Both the position numbers and the translations under genes were made by a program. A model generated the notes under the pieces. That model was not told where the DNA came from. It was given only the letters and a program-made list of their open reading frames with translations, and did no database searches. Positions 33,026-41,820 of a stretch of 64,000 nt of DNA are shown one piece after another. Location of the stretch: positions 1 through 64,000 of the forward strand of contig NZ_JALHPR010000022.1 of NCBI RefSeq assembly GCF_022842375.1, read 5' to 3'. The DNA is from Elioraea sp. (GTDB taxonomy: Bacteria > Pseudomonadota > Alphaproteobacteria > Acetobacterales > Acetobacteraceae). How positions within the stretch are numbered: the stretch's first letter is position 1; each line of letters begins with the position of its first letter.

Positions 33026-33150
33026 GGGCATCTCTCTGCCGCGTGGCCACCGCTTGCTTGTGCGCCGGTGCACGCATGGGGCACCAACCAGGCCCGTCGC
33101 CTTGACCTGGATCAGCGCATCGCCGCGCCGATCCAGTAGGCTCACAAATC

Positions 33151-33609
33151 ATGGCCAGATGCACCGGCCCTCAGAGCTTCGGGCCCCGCGCCGTTGCCTC
33201 CGCCGGCTTGGTGATGCTGCTGGCCGCCTGCATCGTCATCCCCCTGCCGCAGGGCGAGGGTGTGGTGAGCGAGGGGCGGGAGATCGCGCCGGGCGATGCG
33301 GGCACGATCGCACTTGGGCGCATGTCGCGCCCGGAACTGGTGGCCGCGCTCGGCGAACCTGCGGCGATCTGGGAGGAGCGGCGCGTGCTCATCTACGCAT
33401 GGGACCGCGTGCAGCTGAAGCTGCTCTGGATCATCGCCGGCGGGATGCGTGCCGCGGGCGGCATCGTCGACGTGCCGACACATCACCTCCTGCTCGTCCA
33501 GCTCGATGATCACGATGTCGTCACGCGCGCGGAACGCTGCACACGACCGATGCACGAGGGCTTTGGCGACTTCCTGAGGACATGGGCTGATGGCAGGCGC
33601 TGTTCGTAG
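33151..33609 (+). CDS. Small putative lipoprotein, SmpA/OmlA-like
   Basis: A 152-residue protein with a signal sequence and lipobox LLAAC (about 23-27). The segment LGRMSRPELVAALGEPAAIWEERRVLIYAW (positions about 55-84) follows the small-lipoprotein pattern in which a helix, a Gly-x-Pro turn and a Tyr/Trp strand form a BamE-like fold. A conserved HHLLLVQLDDHDVV strand follows. The 3' end overlaps the next gene by 20 bp, so the pair is cotranscribed. Function unknown. Confidence 0.65.
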   Translation: MARCTGPQSFGPRAVASAGLVMLLAACIVIPLPQGEGVVSEGREIAPGDAGTIALGRMSRPELVAALGEPAAIWEERRVLIYAWDRVQLKLLWIIAGGMRAAGGIVDVPTHHLLLVQLDDHDVVTRAERCTRPMHEGFGDFLRTWADGRRCS

Positions 33610-34243
33610 GCGTACCGCGCTGATGGGGGTGCTTTCCGCTGCCGCATGCGCTGTCGTTGCACCGTTCGATGATCAGGCGCTCGCGCCCGTGCGGCGCGGC
33701 GAGGCCGCCGCCGTGCTGTTGCGCTTCGTCGTGACGGCCGAGGATGGCCGCGACATCCTGCCGTTCGACCACGCCGTTGGTGATGACAGCCTCGGCCTTG
33801 CCCGCGGCGACTTCGACAGCGGCGGCGTGCCTGAGGGCCGGATCATCGCGGCGCGGTTCCCGAGCGAGGCCGCACGCCGTGACGGCGCCCTCGTTCTCCT
33901 GCTCGCGCCCGGCTACCACTACCTCGCGATCCAGGGCGCGCGGCGGACGGGCGCCCTCGCCTACCAGGCGGGATTTCGCGCCGTGCCGCGCTGGCGCATC
34001 GCGATCCCGGAGCGTGTCCCGCTCATCTACGCCGGAACGTTCCAGATTCGTGCCAACGCGATCGACCTGATGTTCGGTGATGTCGTCATCGGCGCTGTCG
34101 ACCAGGCGGCGATGGTGGTGGAGGACGATACTGGCTGGGCACGCATGGCCGCAGCGCGCGACCTTCCAGGTCTGCCGCCACCTGTCACACGGCTCGCCGT
34201 GCGCCATGCCGGCCCAGTGCTGCTTGGCGTGCCGCAGCGCTAG
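33590..34243 (+). CDS. Unrecognised exported protein
   Basis: A 217-residue protein with an Arg-rich N-terminus and hydrophobic segment (RRRTALMGVLSAAACAVV), compatible with an exported or lipid-anchored product. The body is predicted mostly beta, with ALVLLLAPGYHYLAIQGAR and RVPLIYAGTFQIRANAIDLM as the most distinctive stretches. No family is recognised. It overlaps the lipoprotein gene by 20 bp and shares a CTAG stop with the convergent permease gene. Confidence 0.6.
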   Translation: MAGAVRRRTALMGVLSAAACAVVAPFDDQALAPVRRGEAAAVLLRFVVTAEDGRDILPFDHAVGDDSLGLARGDFDSGGVPEGRIIAARFPSEAARRDGALVLLLAPGYHYLAIQGARRTGALAYQAGFRAVPRWRIAIPERVPLIYAGTFQIRANAIDLMFGDVVIGAVDQAAMVVEDDTGWARMAAARDLPGLPPPVTRLAVRHAGPVLLGVPQR

Positions 34244-35070
34244 CCTTTTGTTGCCCCCGCGCTGAGGCCGGCGACGAGATGCTTCTGCGCGGCGAGCACG
34301 AACACGAGGATGGGTGCAAGCTGGACCGTCGCGGCGGCGAACAGCACGCCCCAGTCGACGCCGTCGAAATTGCCGACCATCTCGCTCAGCACGAGCGGGG
34401 CCGTCTTGGCGCGCGTGGCGGAGAAGATGAAGGCGAACAGGAAATCGTTCCACGCGAACACGATGACGAAGACGGCGACTGCGAGCGCCCCTTGCGCGCC
34501 GAGCGGGGCGATGATGCGGATGAGCGTCATCCACCGCCCCGCACCGTCGACCGCCGCTGCCTCGTCGAGCTCGCGCGGAACCTGGTCGAAGAAGGAGCGC
34601 ATGACGACCGCACCCAGCGAGACGAAGAACGTGGCGTAGAGCACGGCGAGCAGCAGGTGCGTATCGGCAAGCCCGAGCGCGTTGACGAGCGGGAATAGCG
34701 GCAGGGTCACGACGATCGGCGGGATGAGGCGAACGACGATGAGCCAGAACGCCGAGGCCTGCACCCAGCGCTGCTGGAACCGTGAGTAGGCGTAGCCGGC
34801 CGGGATGGAGGCGGCGAGCGCGATGAGCGTCGCGCCTACGGTCACGATCAGGCTGTTGCCGAGGGCTGCGAAGAAATCCGGCCACCGCTCCCACAGCGCG
34901 GCGTAGTGCTTCAGCGTCGGCGAGAAGCCGAGCGTGGGCGGCACGGCGAAGATCTCGTTCTCGGGCTTGAGCGACGAGGTGACGATGAGCACGATCGGCG
35001 CGAGCGACCAGAGCGCGATCAGCGCGCAGGCGGCGAGCTTGCCCACGGTCGCGAACTGCCTACGCCGCAT
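34240..35070 (-). CDS. Carbohydrate ABC transporter permease (MalG/UgpE type)
   Basis: A 276-residue inner-membrane permease with six helices. The EAA loop is RELDEAAAVDGAGRWMTLIRIIAPL (about 165-189), with the E-A-A---G signature that contacts the ATPase. The N-terminus (MRRRQFATVGKLAA, then a helix) and the C-terminal LVAGLSAGATKG ending are typical of the MalG subfamily. Last gene of a minus-strand operon after a second permease and a mandelate-racemase-like gene; it overlaps the former by 11 bp. Confidence 0.9.
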   Translation of the reverse strand: MRRRQFATVGKLAACALIALWSLAPIVLIVTSSLKPENEIFAVPPTLGFSPTLKHYAALWERWPDFFAALGNSLIVTVGATLIALAASIPAGYAYSRFQQRWVQASAFWLIVVRLIPPIVVTLPLFPLVNALGLADTHLLLAVLYATFFVSLGAVVMRSFFDQVPRELDEAAAVDGAGRWMTLIRIIAPLGAQGALAVAVFVIVFAWNDFLFAFIFSATRAKTAPLVLSEMVGNFDGVDWGVLFAAATVQLAPILVFVLAAQKHLVAGLSAGATKG

Positions 35071-35929
35071 CGCGTGCTGCCCGCTTCAGGCGCCAGAGAT
35101 AGGGGGCGGCGAGGACGAGGGAGCCGACCACCATCAGCCAGCCCGTCGCCGCCGCCGCGCCGAAGGCGTTGTAGCGGAACGCCTCGAGGTAGAGATAGAC
35201 GGCCACCACCTCGGTCGAGCGTGCCGGCCCGCCCTGCGTCAGCAGCCACACCTCGCTGAACAGGCGGAACGCGAAGATCAGCCGGAACAGCGCGGCGACC
35301 AGCAGCGCGGGAATGAGTAGCGGCAGCGTGATGCGCCGGAACGCCTGCCAGCCCGTCGCGCCGTCGATCCGCGCGGCTTCGTAGAGCTCGGTCGGCAGCG
35401 CAAGCCGCGCGGCATAGAGGATCAGGAAGGTGAAGGGCAGGTGCAGCCACACCGAGAGCAGTGCCACCAGCACCATGCCATGCGCCGGCACGACCGACCA
35501 TTCGAGCATCGGCAATCCAACCGCGCGCAGGAGTGCGGAGACGTGGCCGACGTCGGGGTCGGTCATGAAGCGCCACATCACCACCGCGGCGACCTCGCTC
35601 ACCGCATAGGGGGCGATCACGACCGCGAGCATCACGCGGCGCAGCGGCACGCCCGACGCGAACAGCAGCGCCATGGCGAGGCCGAGCAGCAATTCGAGAT
35701 GCACGACGACGAGCACGATGACCGCGGTGTTGGCGAGCGCGCGCCAGAAATACGCATCGCCCAGCACGCGCGCATAGTTCTCGAGGCCGACGAACACGGC
35801 GGCGGCGCCATAGGACGACGTGTGGAACGAGAGCCAGACGAGGTAGAGCGCGGGGCCCGCGATCACGGCGGCGATCAGCGCCTGCGCCGGCGCGATCATG
35901 CCGAGCCGTGTCGCGAGCGCCTCGCGCAT
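35060..35929 (-). CDS. Carbohydrate ABC transporter permease (MalF/UgpA type)
   Basis: A 289-residue permease with six helices. The EAA loop ELYEAARIDGATGWQAFRRI (about 195-214) is well conserved. It should pair with the 34240-35070 product. There is no ATP-binding subunit gene nearby, so a shared MsmK-type ATPase elsewhere must serve. Its ATG comes one base after the stop of the upstream racemase-type gene. Confidence 0.9.
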   Translation of the reverse strand: MREALATRLGMIAPAQALIAAVIAGPALYLVWLSFHTSSYGAAAVFVGLENYARVLGDAYFWRALANTAVIVLVVVHLELLLGLAMALLFASGVPLRRVMLAVVIAPYAVSEVAAVVMWRFMTDPDVGHVSALLRAVGLPMLEWSVVPAHGMVLVALLSVWLHLPFTFLILYAARLALPTELYEAARIDGATGWQAFRRITLPLLIPALLVAALFRLIFAFRLFSEVWLLTQGGPARSTEVVAVYLYLEAFRYNAFGAAAATGWLMVVGSLVLAAPYLWRLKRAARDAA

Positions 35930-35930
35930 T

Positions 35931-37061
35931 TCAGTCCCGGATCAGGTGGCGAGCGAGCGCGTCACGGTCGAGCGTGACGCCGAGCCCAGGCGCATCGGGC
36001 ACCGCGAGCCTCCCATCGGCCGTGAGCGCGCCGACATCGCCGATGACGGGGCGGGTGAGCGCTTGCCTCAGCGGGTTGTCGAACACCATGCACTCGAAGG
36101 TGAGGAAGCTCTCCGCCGCAGCCGCGAGATGCACCGACGCGGCCGAGCAGATGCCGCCCGACCAGCCGACATGCGGGGCATAGGCGACATGGTGCAGCGC
36201 CGCGTGCTCGGCGATGCGCCAGGTCTCGGTGATGCCGCCCGACCGCGCGACATCGGGCTGGATCAGGCCAAGGGTGCGATCCACCACCAGGTCGGCGCTG
36301 TCGGCCGCGGTGAAGTCGCTTTCCCCGGCCGCGAGGCGGATCGGCAGGTGGCGGCGGAGGTGGCGGTAGCCTGCGTGATCGTCTGGGTGGATCGGCTCCT
36401 CGAACCAGGCATAGCCTTCGTCCGCCAGGGCACGGCCGACGGCCAGCGCCTCGTCCGCGTCGTAGATCCAGTTGGCATCGACGGCCAGCACGAGGTCAGG
36501 CCCTGCGAGGCGGCGGAGCATGCGGATGCGGCGGATCGCGGCATCGGCTGGCCTGCCGATCTTGACCTTCACCTGCGTGAAGCCGCGCGCGCGGGCAGAC
36601 GCAAGCTCCTGCTCTGCGCGCGCGTCGTCACTCCAGTTCAGCGAGGAGGCGTAGGCGACGATGCTCTGCCGCCCGGCACCGCCGAGCAGGCGCCAGATCG
36701 GCTGGCCTGCATCCTGTCCCGCGAGGTCCCACAGAGCGATGTCGATGCCAGCGATCGCCTCGATCAGCATGCCCCCCGTGCGGCCGGTGAGCGTGCCGCG
36801 CATCGCGGCCCAGAGGGCGCGGCGGTCATGCGCCGAGCGGCCGATCAGCTTCGGCGTCAGCGCCGCGTCGATGAAGCGGGCGTAGCCTGCCGCACCGCGG
36901 CGGGCGAGGCATTCGCCGATGCCAGTGAGACCGCACGCCGTCTCGACCTCGACCACGACGATCTCGAGGGCCGGCCAGTCACCCTGGCTGGTGCGCTGGG
37001 CGGTGGCCAGCGTGGCGCGGAGGGGGTGGGCGGTCACGCGGGTGATCAGGAGGTCGCTCAT
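35931..37061 (-). CDS. Mandelate racemase/muconate lactonizing enzyme family protein
   Basis: A 376-residue enolase-superfamily enzyme of the mandelate racemase subgroup. The base pair K165/K167 is in VKVKIG, metal ligands D195 (VDANW), E221/E222 (FEEPI) and E247 (AGESD), and the second base H297 is in APHVGW, partnered by D270. This Lys/His dyad fits acid-sugar dehydratases and racemases. First gene of the operon with the two sugar permeases, so the substrate is probably the sugar or sugar acid that they import. Divergent from the GntR gene. Confidence 0.88.
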   Translation of the reverse strand: MSDLLITRVTAHPLRATLATAQRTSQGDWPALEIVVVEVETACGLTGIGECLARRGAAGYARFIDAALTPKLIGRSAHDRRALWAAMRGTLTGRTGGMLIEAIAGIDIALWDLAGQDAGQPIWRLLGGAGRQSIVAYASSLNWSDDARAEQELASARARGFTQVKVKIGRPADAAIRRIRMLRRLAGPDLVLAVDANWIYDADEALAVGRALADEGYAWFEEPIHPDDHAGYRHLRRHLPIRLAAGESDFTAADSADLVVDRTLGLIQPDVARSGGITETWRIAEHAALHHVAYAPHVGWSGGICSAASVHLAAAAESFLTFECMVFDNPLRQALTRPVIGDVGALTADGRLAVPDAPGLGVTLDRDALARHLIRD

Positions 37062-37126
37062 GCCGTAAACGTATCCGAACAGTTGGGGAGTTGCTAGGCA
37101 GGTCGTTCCGGGTCTAGCGTGGCGGG

Positions 37127-37894
37127 ATGGACGCGTTCCACGACCCGATCGGCGCGACGCTGCTCGCCCCCGTGAAGCTGGCCGACGGGATCGTCGCGCA
37201 GCTCTCCGACGCGCTGCTCGACGGCAGGCTCGGCCCGGGCGAGGCGCTGCCGTCGGAGGCGCGGCTCGCGGAACGGTTCGGCGTGTCCAAGCAGGTGGTG
37301 CGCGAGGCACTGCACCAACTCGCTGCGGTCGGCGTCGTCGAGATCGGGCAGGGGCGGGCGACGCGGGTGCGCACGCCCGATGCCGCCCCGCTCGCGCGCA
37401 TCCTCCGCTTCGCCGTCGGCCGCTCGCGCGAGGGGCTGGCCGAGGCGGTCGAGCTTCGCCGCATCATCGAACCCCAGGTCGCGCGCCTTGCTGCCGAACG
37501 TGCGGACGAGGCCGGCATCGTGCGGCTCCGCGCGATCGCCGCCAGGCTCGCGGCGGCGATGGGCGACGTGGAGGCCTGGATCGAGGCCGATCTCGACTTC
37601 CACGACCATCTCGCCGCGCTCTCTGGCAACCGGCTCGTGCGGCTCCAGGTCGCGAGCCTCAGGCCGTTGACGCATGAGGTGATGGCGCTGCTGAACAGCC
37701 GCACGCCCCGCGACGCGGCTGACTGGAAAGCCACGCTGAAGCGCCACACGCGCGTCGTCACCGCCGTCGCGGGGCGGGACCCTGTGGCGGCGGAACGTGC
37801 GATGGCGAGGCATTTCGAGACGGCGGAGGCCGCGATTGCCGCGCTCTTCGCAGAGACACAACCAAGCAAGAAGACCGGGAGGAAACACAGATGA
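37127..37894 (+). CDS. GntR/FadR-family transcriptional regulator
   Basis: A 255-residue regulator. The winged helix (about 18-85) has the GntR core ALPSEARLAERFGVSKQVVREAL, and residues 95-240 form the all-helical FCD ligand domain with the metal-binding pattern DFHDHLAALSGN and a later His. It lies between the racemase/permease operon (minus strand) and the binding protein and RraA-like genes (plus strand), so it probably controls both from the 65-bp intergenic segment 37062-37126. Its stop overlaps the binding-protein start by 4 bp. Confidence 0.88.
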   Translation: MDAFHDPIGATLLAPVKLADGIVAQLSDALLDGRLGPGEALPSEARLAERFGVSKQVVREALHQLAAVGVVEIGQGRATRVRTPDAAPLARILRFAVGRSREGLAEAVELRRIIEPQVARLAAERADEAGIVRLRAIAARLAAAMGDVEAWIEADLDFHDHLAALSGNRLVRLQVASLRPLTHEVMALLNSRTPRDAADWKATLKRHTRVVTAVAGRDPVAAERAMARHFETAEAAIAALFAETQPSKKTGRKHR

Positions 37895-39168
37895 CAGCGA
37901 TCACGCGCCGCACGCTGCTCGGCACCGCCGCCGCGCTCCCCGCCGGCCTGGCGTTCGGGCAGGCGGCCACGCCGCTTGCGGTGTTCGCTCACCGCGTCCA
38001 CCAGACGGTGGCGACGGGCGCGCAGGGCGGCAACATCGCCGAAGCCTGGACGCGCGCGGGCAACCCGGCCGTGCAGTGGACCACCTTCGATACCGGACCG
38101 CTGTCGGAACGGCTGTTCCGGGAAGCCTCGCTCGGCGAGACCACGGTGGATGTCGGCTTCGTGCTGAACCCGCAGATGGTGCCGCGCGTCGCCTCGCTGT
38201 TCGAGCCGCTCGACCCCTGGATGGCGCGCGACCCGATCGAGGCGCCGGATGACGTGTTCAAGGGCCTGCTCGACGGGTTCCGCATCGGCGGCACGCTCGC
38301 CGCCATGCCGTTCCGCCATGCCTCGAGCGGACTGCACTACAACGCCGCGATCCTCGCCGAACGCGGCATCACCAAGCCGCCCGAGACGATCGAGGAGGTG
38401 ATCGAGGTCGCGAAGCGCTGCAGCTATCGCCGCGCCGATGGCACGCCCGTCGTCGGCCTCGTCATGCCGGGCGTCACCTACCCCAACGTGATCGATCTCG
38501 CGCGGGCGTGGGACGGCGATTTCATCACGCCCGATTTCCGCATCGTGGCGAACGAGCCGCCGATGCTGAACGCGATCCGCACGCTGCGGGAGCTGTTCCA
38601 GGCCGGCGCCTTCCCGCGCAACTTCGCCACCATCCAGTCGGAGGACGTGAACACCTGGGTGCAGCAGGGCCGCGCGGCGATGGCGCTGAACTCGATGGGC
38701 CGCAACCGCATCTACAACGATCCGGCGCGCAGCAAGTTCCCCGGCGAGATCAAGACGATCGCCGTTCCGATCAGTGCGACGCTGCGCTCGCGCTTCGAGG
38801 TCGCACCCGCAAAGGTCGAGTTCTGGGGCATGGTGATCCCCAAGAACGCCAGGCGGAAGGAACTCTCCTGGAGCTTCATCAAGACGATGCTGTCCAAGCC
38901 CTCGACGCTCGCCGCCGCGTTGAACGGCAACGGCCCCGTGCGCGCCTCGACCTACGAGGATGCAAAGTTCCGCGAGAATGTCCCCTATGCCGATGAGGAA
39001 CGCCGCGTATTGACGGTCGCGCGCGTGCCGATGCCCGCCTTCGACGAAGCGGCGCGGGCGGGCGACATCTTCAAGGAGGAGGCGGAGGCAGCCGTGCTCG
39101 GCATGAAGACGCCGGAGGCGGCGATGGCGAGCCTCGTGGCGCGCGTCACGCCGCTGCTGCCGAAGTGA
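37891..39168 (+). CDS. ABC transporter extracellular solute-binding protein
   Basis: A 425-residue periplasmic binding protein of the family 1 type, with a Tat-like leader (TRRTLLGTAAALPAGLAFG) and a probable cleavage site near residue 25. The core shows the usual family 1 layout, including EVIEVAKRCSYRRADGTPV and the late WGMVIPKNARRKELSWSFIK block. It presumably delivers substrate to the permease pair on the other strand. Coupled by 4-bp overlaps to the GntR gene before it and the RraA-like gene after it. Confidence 0.85.
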   Translation: MTAITRRTLLGTAAALPAGLAFGQAATPLAVFAHRVHQTVATGAQGGNIAEAWTRAGNPAVQWTTFDTGPLSERLFREASLGETTVDVGFVLNPQMVPRVASLFEPLDPWMARDPIEAPDDVFKGLLDGFRIGGTLAAMPFRHASSGLHYNAAILAERGITKPPETIEEVIEVAKRCSYRRADGTPVVGLVMPGVTYPNVIDLARAWDGDFITPDFRIVANEPPMLNAIRTLRELFQAGAFPRNFATIQSEDVNTWVQQGRAAMALNSMGRNRIYNDPARSKFPGEIKTIAVPISATLRSRFEVAPAKVEFWGMVIPKNARRKELSWSFIKTMLSKPSTLAAALNGNGPVRASTYEDAKFRENVPYADEERRVLTVARVPMPAFDEAARAGDIFKEEAEAAVLGMKTPEAAMASLVARVTPLLPK

Positions 39169-39863
39169 CGATCCCGACCGCCGCTCTCTCCTCGGTGCTG
39201 CTGCGCGCCGAGGGGTTGCGCACGATAGCCCCGCGCGGGCTCTCGCCGCTCGATCCGGCCACATGTCGTTTCGCCGGGCGCGCAGTCACGGTGCGCTACC
39301 TGCCGCTGCGGGAGGATCGCGCGGCCGCGCTCTCGCCCTACAACGAAGCTGCCCCCTTCTTCGATGCGTGGGAGCAGGTGCGCGCGGGCGATGTCGTGGT
39401 GATCGACGCTGCCGGCCGCGAGGATGCCGGCATCCTCGGCGAGATGTTGGCCACCCGGCTGCAGCGCCTTGGTGCGGTGGGCGTGGTGTGCGACGGCGGG
39501 ATGCGCGATGTCGTCGCACTCCGCGCCCTCGGCCTGCCGGTGTTCTGCCGCGGCCCCGCGCCTGCCTCGTCCACCGCGGGGCTCATGCTCGTCGATCATG
39601 GGCTTCCCGTCGCCATCGGGGGCGTGACGGTGTTACCCGGCGACTGGGTGGCGGCAGACGAGGACGGCGTCGTCGTCTGCCCTGCGGCATCGTGGGAGAA
39701 GGCGAAGGCAGAAGTGGCGGCGCGCGAGGCGATCGAGGCCTATGTGCGGCTGCGCGTCGAGGCGGGGGAACCCGTGCGCGGCCTCTACCCGCCAACCGAC
39801 GCGGTGCGCGACGCCTTCGCCAGGTGGCAGGAAGCGGGCGCGCCGCCCGACAGGCTCACCTAG
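39165..39863 (+). CDS. RraA-like / HMG aldolase family protein
   Basis: A 232-residue protein of the RraA/4-hydroxy-4-methyl-2-oxoglutarate aldolase fold. The substrate and metal motif CDGGMRD is at 109-115, preceded by the GEMLATRLQRLGAVGVV helix-strand unit; the late GDWVAADEDGVVVCP block is also characteristic. Family members cleave oxaloacetate or HMG-type acids, or act on sugar-acid intermediates; the neighbours suggest the latter. GTG start overlapping the previous stop. Shares a CTAG stop with the convergent DoeB-like gene. Confidence 0.85.
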   Translation: MTIPTAALSSVLLRAEGLRTIAPRGLSPLDPATCRFAGRAVTVRYLPLREDRAAALSPYNEAAPFFDAWEQVRAGDVVVIDAAGREDAGILGEMLATRLQRLGAVGVVCDGGMRDVVALRALGLPVFCRGPAPASSTAGLMLVDHGLPVAIGGVTVLPGDWVAADEDGVVVCPAASWEKAKAEVAAREAIEAYVRLRVEAGEPVRGLYPPTDAVRDAFARWQEAGAPPDRLT

Positions 39864-40855
39864 GCTAGCAGCGCCGCCTCGTCGGTATCCTCGGCGAGGT
39901 GGGCGACGACATCGCCAGGCTCGACCATCGCCGGCACGCCGCGCGCGACCACGAGCCCGTCTGACTGGAACCGCAACGTCTCGCCCGCGCGCCAGGGGCG
40001 ATCGGCGTCATGGAGCGTGCCGGCGGCATCGCCGGCGCGCACCGTATCGCCGAGCGTGAAGGCAGGGTCGAACAGCCCACGGCCAGGGGCGCGCACGAAA
40101 TGCGCAGGACGCAGCCGCATCAGTCGCGTCGGCATCGGGGCCTCCGCCGGCAGCAGGCCGAGATGGGCGAGGAAGCGCCGCGCGGCACGCTCCGCCGCCG
40201 CAACGGTATCCGGCCGCACGCCGCCGGCACCGCCAATCTCGGTTCCGGCGATCAGCTTGCCCTGGGCGATCGATTCGGAGGTGAGCGTCCCGCCATGCGC
40301 GGTGGCCGAGACAACGACGGTGCGTTCCTGCCCGAGCGCCATGAGCGCGGCGAGGGTGCGGCGCGCGAGCTCAGGCTCGGGGTTCAGCCTGCCCCAGGCG
40401 CAGGGGATGTATTCGAGCGTCCGCCCGCCGCCGTGGATATCGAGCACCGCCTCGACACGCGGCAACAGCAGCGTCGCGATCGCTGCTGCGATCCGCTGCG
40501 TCACGGTGCCGCGCGCATCGCCGGGGAACATCCGTGCGAGGTTGCCGGAATCGAGCGGGCTGGTGCGCCGCGATGCCTTGACCGCCGGGTGGTTCATCAT
40601 CGGCGAGACGATGATCGTTCCGGCGACGGAGGCAGGGTCGAGCGCATGAATCAGCCGGATGAGCGCCAGCGGCCCCTCCGCCTCGTCGCCATGGATGCCG
40701 GCCGACAGGAGCACCGTCGGGCCTCGCCCGCCGACGAGGGCGGCGACGGGGATGACAATCTCGCCATAGGCGGAGCGGTCATCGGAGTGCGCGACGCGCA
40801 GCGCGCCGTGATGCATCCCTGGGCGATCGAGATCGAGGTCGAGGAGAGCGCTCAT
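39860..40855 (-). CDS. Succinylglutamate desuccinylase/aspartoacylase family deacylase (DoeB-like)
   Basis: A 331-residue zinc deacylase of the M14-like AstE/AspA family. Ligand motifs are GIHGDEAEG (53-61; His and Glu) and LDIHGGG (about 138-144; His), with the late RAPGRGLFDP block leading to the C-terminal beta barrel. The closest characterised relative by pattern is DoeB/EutE, which deacetylates N-alpha-acetyl-diaminobutyrate in ectoine breakdown. Last gene of a three-gene operon with a PLP enzyme and an amidohydrolase. Confidence 0.8.
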   Translation of the reverse strand: MSALLDLDLDRPGMHHGALRVAHSDDRSAYGEIVIPVAALVGGRGPTVLLSAGIHGDEAEGPLALIRLIHALDPASVAGTIIVSPMMNHPAVKASRRTSPLDSGNLARMFPGDARGTVTQRIAAAIATLLLPRVEAVLDIHGGGRTLEYIPCAWGRLNPEPELARRTLAALMALGQERTVVVSATAHGGTLTSESIAQGKLIAGTEIGGAGGVRPDTVAAAERAARRFLAHLGLLPAEAPMPTRLMRLRPAHFVRAPGRGLFDPAFTLGDTVRAGDAAGTLHDADRPWRAGETLRFQSDGLVVARGVPAMVEPGDVVAHLAEDTDEAALLA

Positions 40856-41820
40856 CGGAGCTCCATGTCATCGGCATGCAGGAACAGGCCCGGTGCGCCA
40901 CCGGAATGGATCAGCACGGCAGAGCCGGCGCGCGGAATCAGGCCGCCGACCGCCGCCGCGAGGCCGGCCAGCGCCTTGCCGGTATAGACGGGATCAAGCA
41001 CCAGGCCCTCAGTACGGCCGGCGAGCAGCACGGCGGGCCGCGAGGCCTCGCTCGCGCGGCCATAGCCCGGGGCGATCTGGTCGTCGGTCAGCACCAGGCG
41101 ATGCGACGCGTCGGTCCAGCCAAGCAGCATGGCCGTCCGCGCGATCACGTCATCGCACCAGGGGCCGAGCCGCGTAACGGGCTGCTGCACCGACACGCCG
41201 AGAACGGATGCCGTGACACCCGCACGTGGCAGCCCAAGCGCAAGGCCGCACGCCGTGAGCGCCGAGCCGCAGGCGACGACGACAGCGTCGGGCCGTGCAT
41301 CGACGGCGGCGAGATCAGCGGCGAGCTCCGCCGCGCCATGCGCCCACGCCGAGGCAGCGAGTGCTGCGGTTCGTCCGGGCAGGCGAACGAGATAGGGACG
41401 CCCACCCTCGCGCCGCACCGCCTGCGCGATTGCATCGAGCTCAGCGTCGATGGCCGGGTCCCACGGGTCGGTCACGTCGGTCCAGTGGATCGCAGCACCG
41501 AACACGTGGTCGAGCAGCAGGTTGCCCTGCATCGCGGTGCCGCCGGCGCGGCGCAGCAGCAGGTGGCAGGCAAGCCCGGCGCGCGCGGCAGCACCGCTAA
41601 GCGCGCGGCAGAAATTCGACTGGCTCGCGGCAGTCGTGATCACCGTATCCGCTCCCGCCTTGCGCGCCTCGGCGAGGATCAGTGAGATCTGGCGCAGCTT
41701 GTTGCCGCCGAATGCCGTGCCGGCAAGGTCCTCCCGCTTGACCCAGAGCGCGCCGAGGCCGAGGGCGGCCGCAAGCCGGGGCGCGGCGTCGAGCGGTGTC
41801 GCTCGAAACACCTCAGGCAT
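40852..41820 (-). CDS. PLP-dependent enzyme, D-cysteine desulfhydrase/ACC deaminase family
   Basis: A 322-residue fold-type II PLP enzyme. The Schiff-base lysine lies in AFGGNKLRQ (about 36-44), and the TTAASQSNFCRAL block holds the substrate loop. Both features are typical of the DcyD/ACC deaminase branch, which eliminates amino and thiol groups from small amino acids. The ATG at 41820 is preferred over an upstream GTG. It overlaps the amidohydrolase gene before it by 8 bp and the deacylase gene after it by 4 bp. Confidence 0.85.
   Translation of the reverse strand: MPEVFRATPLDAAPRLAAALGLGALWVKREDLAGTAFGGNKLRQISLILAEARKAGADTVITTAASQSNFCRALSGAAARAGLACHLLLRRAGGTAMQGNLLLDHVFGAAIHWTDVTDPWDPAIDAELDAIAQAVRREGGRPYLVRLPGRTAALAASAWAHGAAELAADLAAVDARPDAVVVACGSALTACGLALGLPRAGVTASVLGVSVQQPVTRLGPWCDDVIARTAMLLGWTDASHRLVLTDDQIAPGYGRASEASRPAVLLAGRTEGLVLDPVYTGKALAGLAAAVGGLIPRAGSAVLIHSGGAPGLFLHADDMELR

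Noticed and set aside
31280-33139. 619-codon plus-strand frame opposite the SbmA-like gene
   Set aside because: Mirror of a conserved membrane protein on the minus strand; no recognisable domain. Also considered as evidence that the transporter is a pseudogene, but the minus frame is fully open with conserved membrane motifs.
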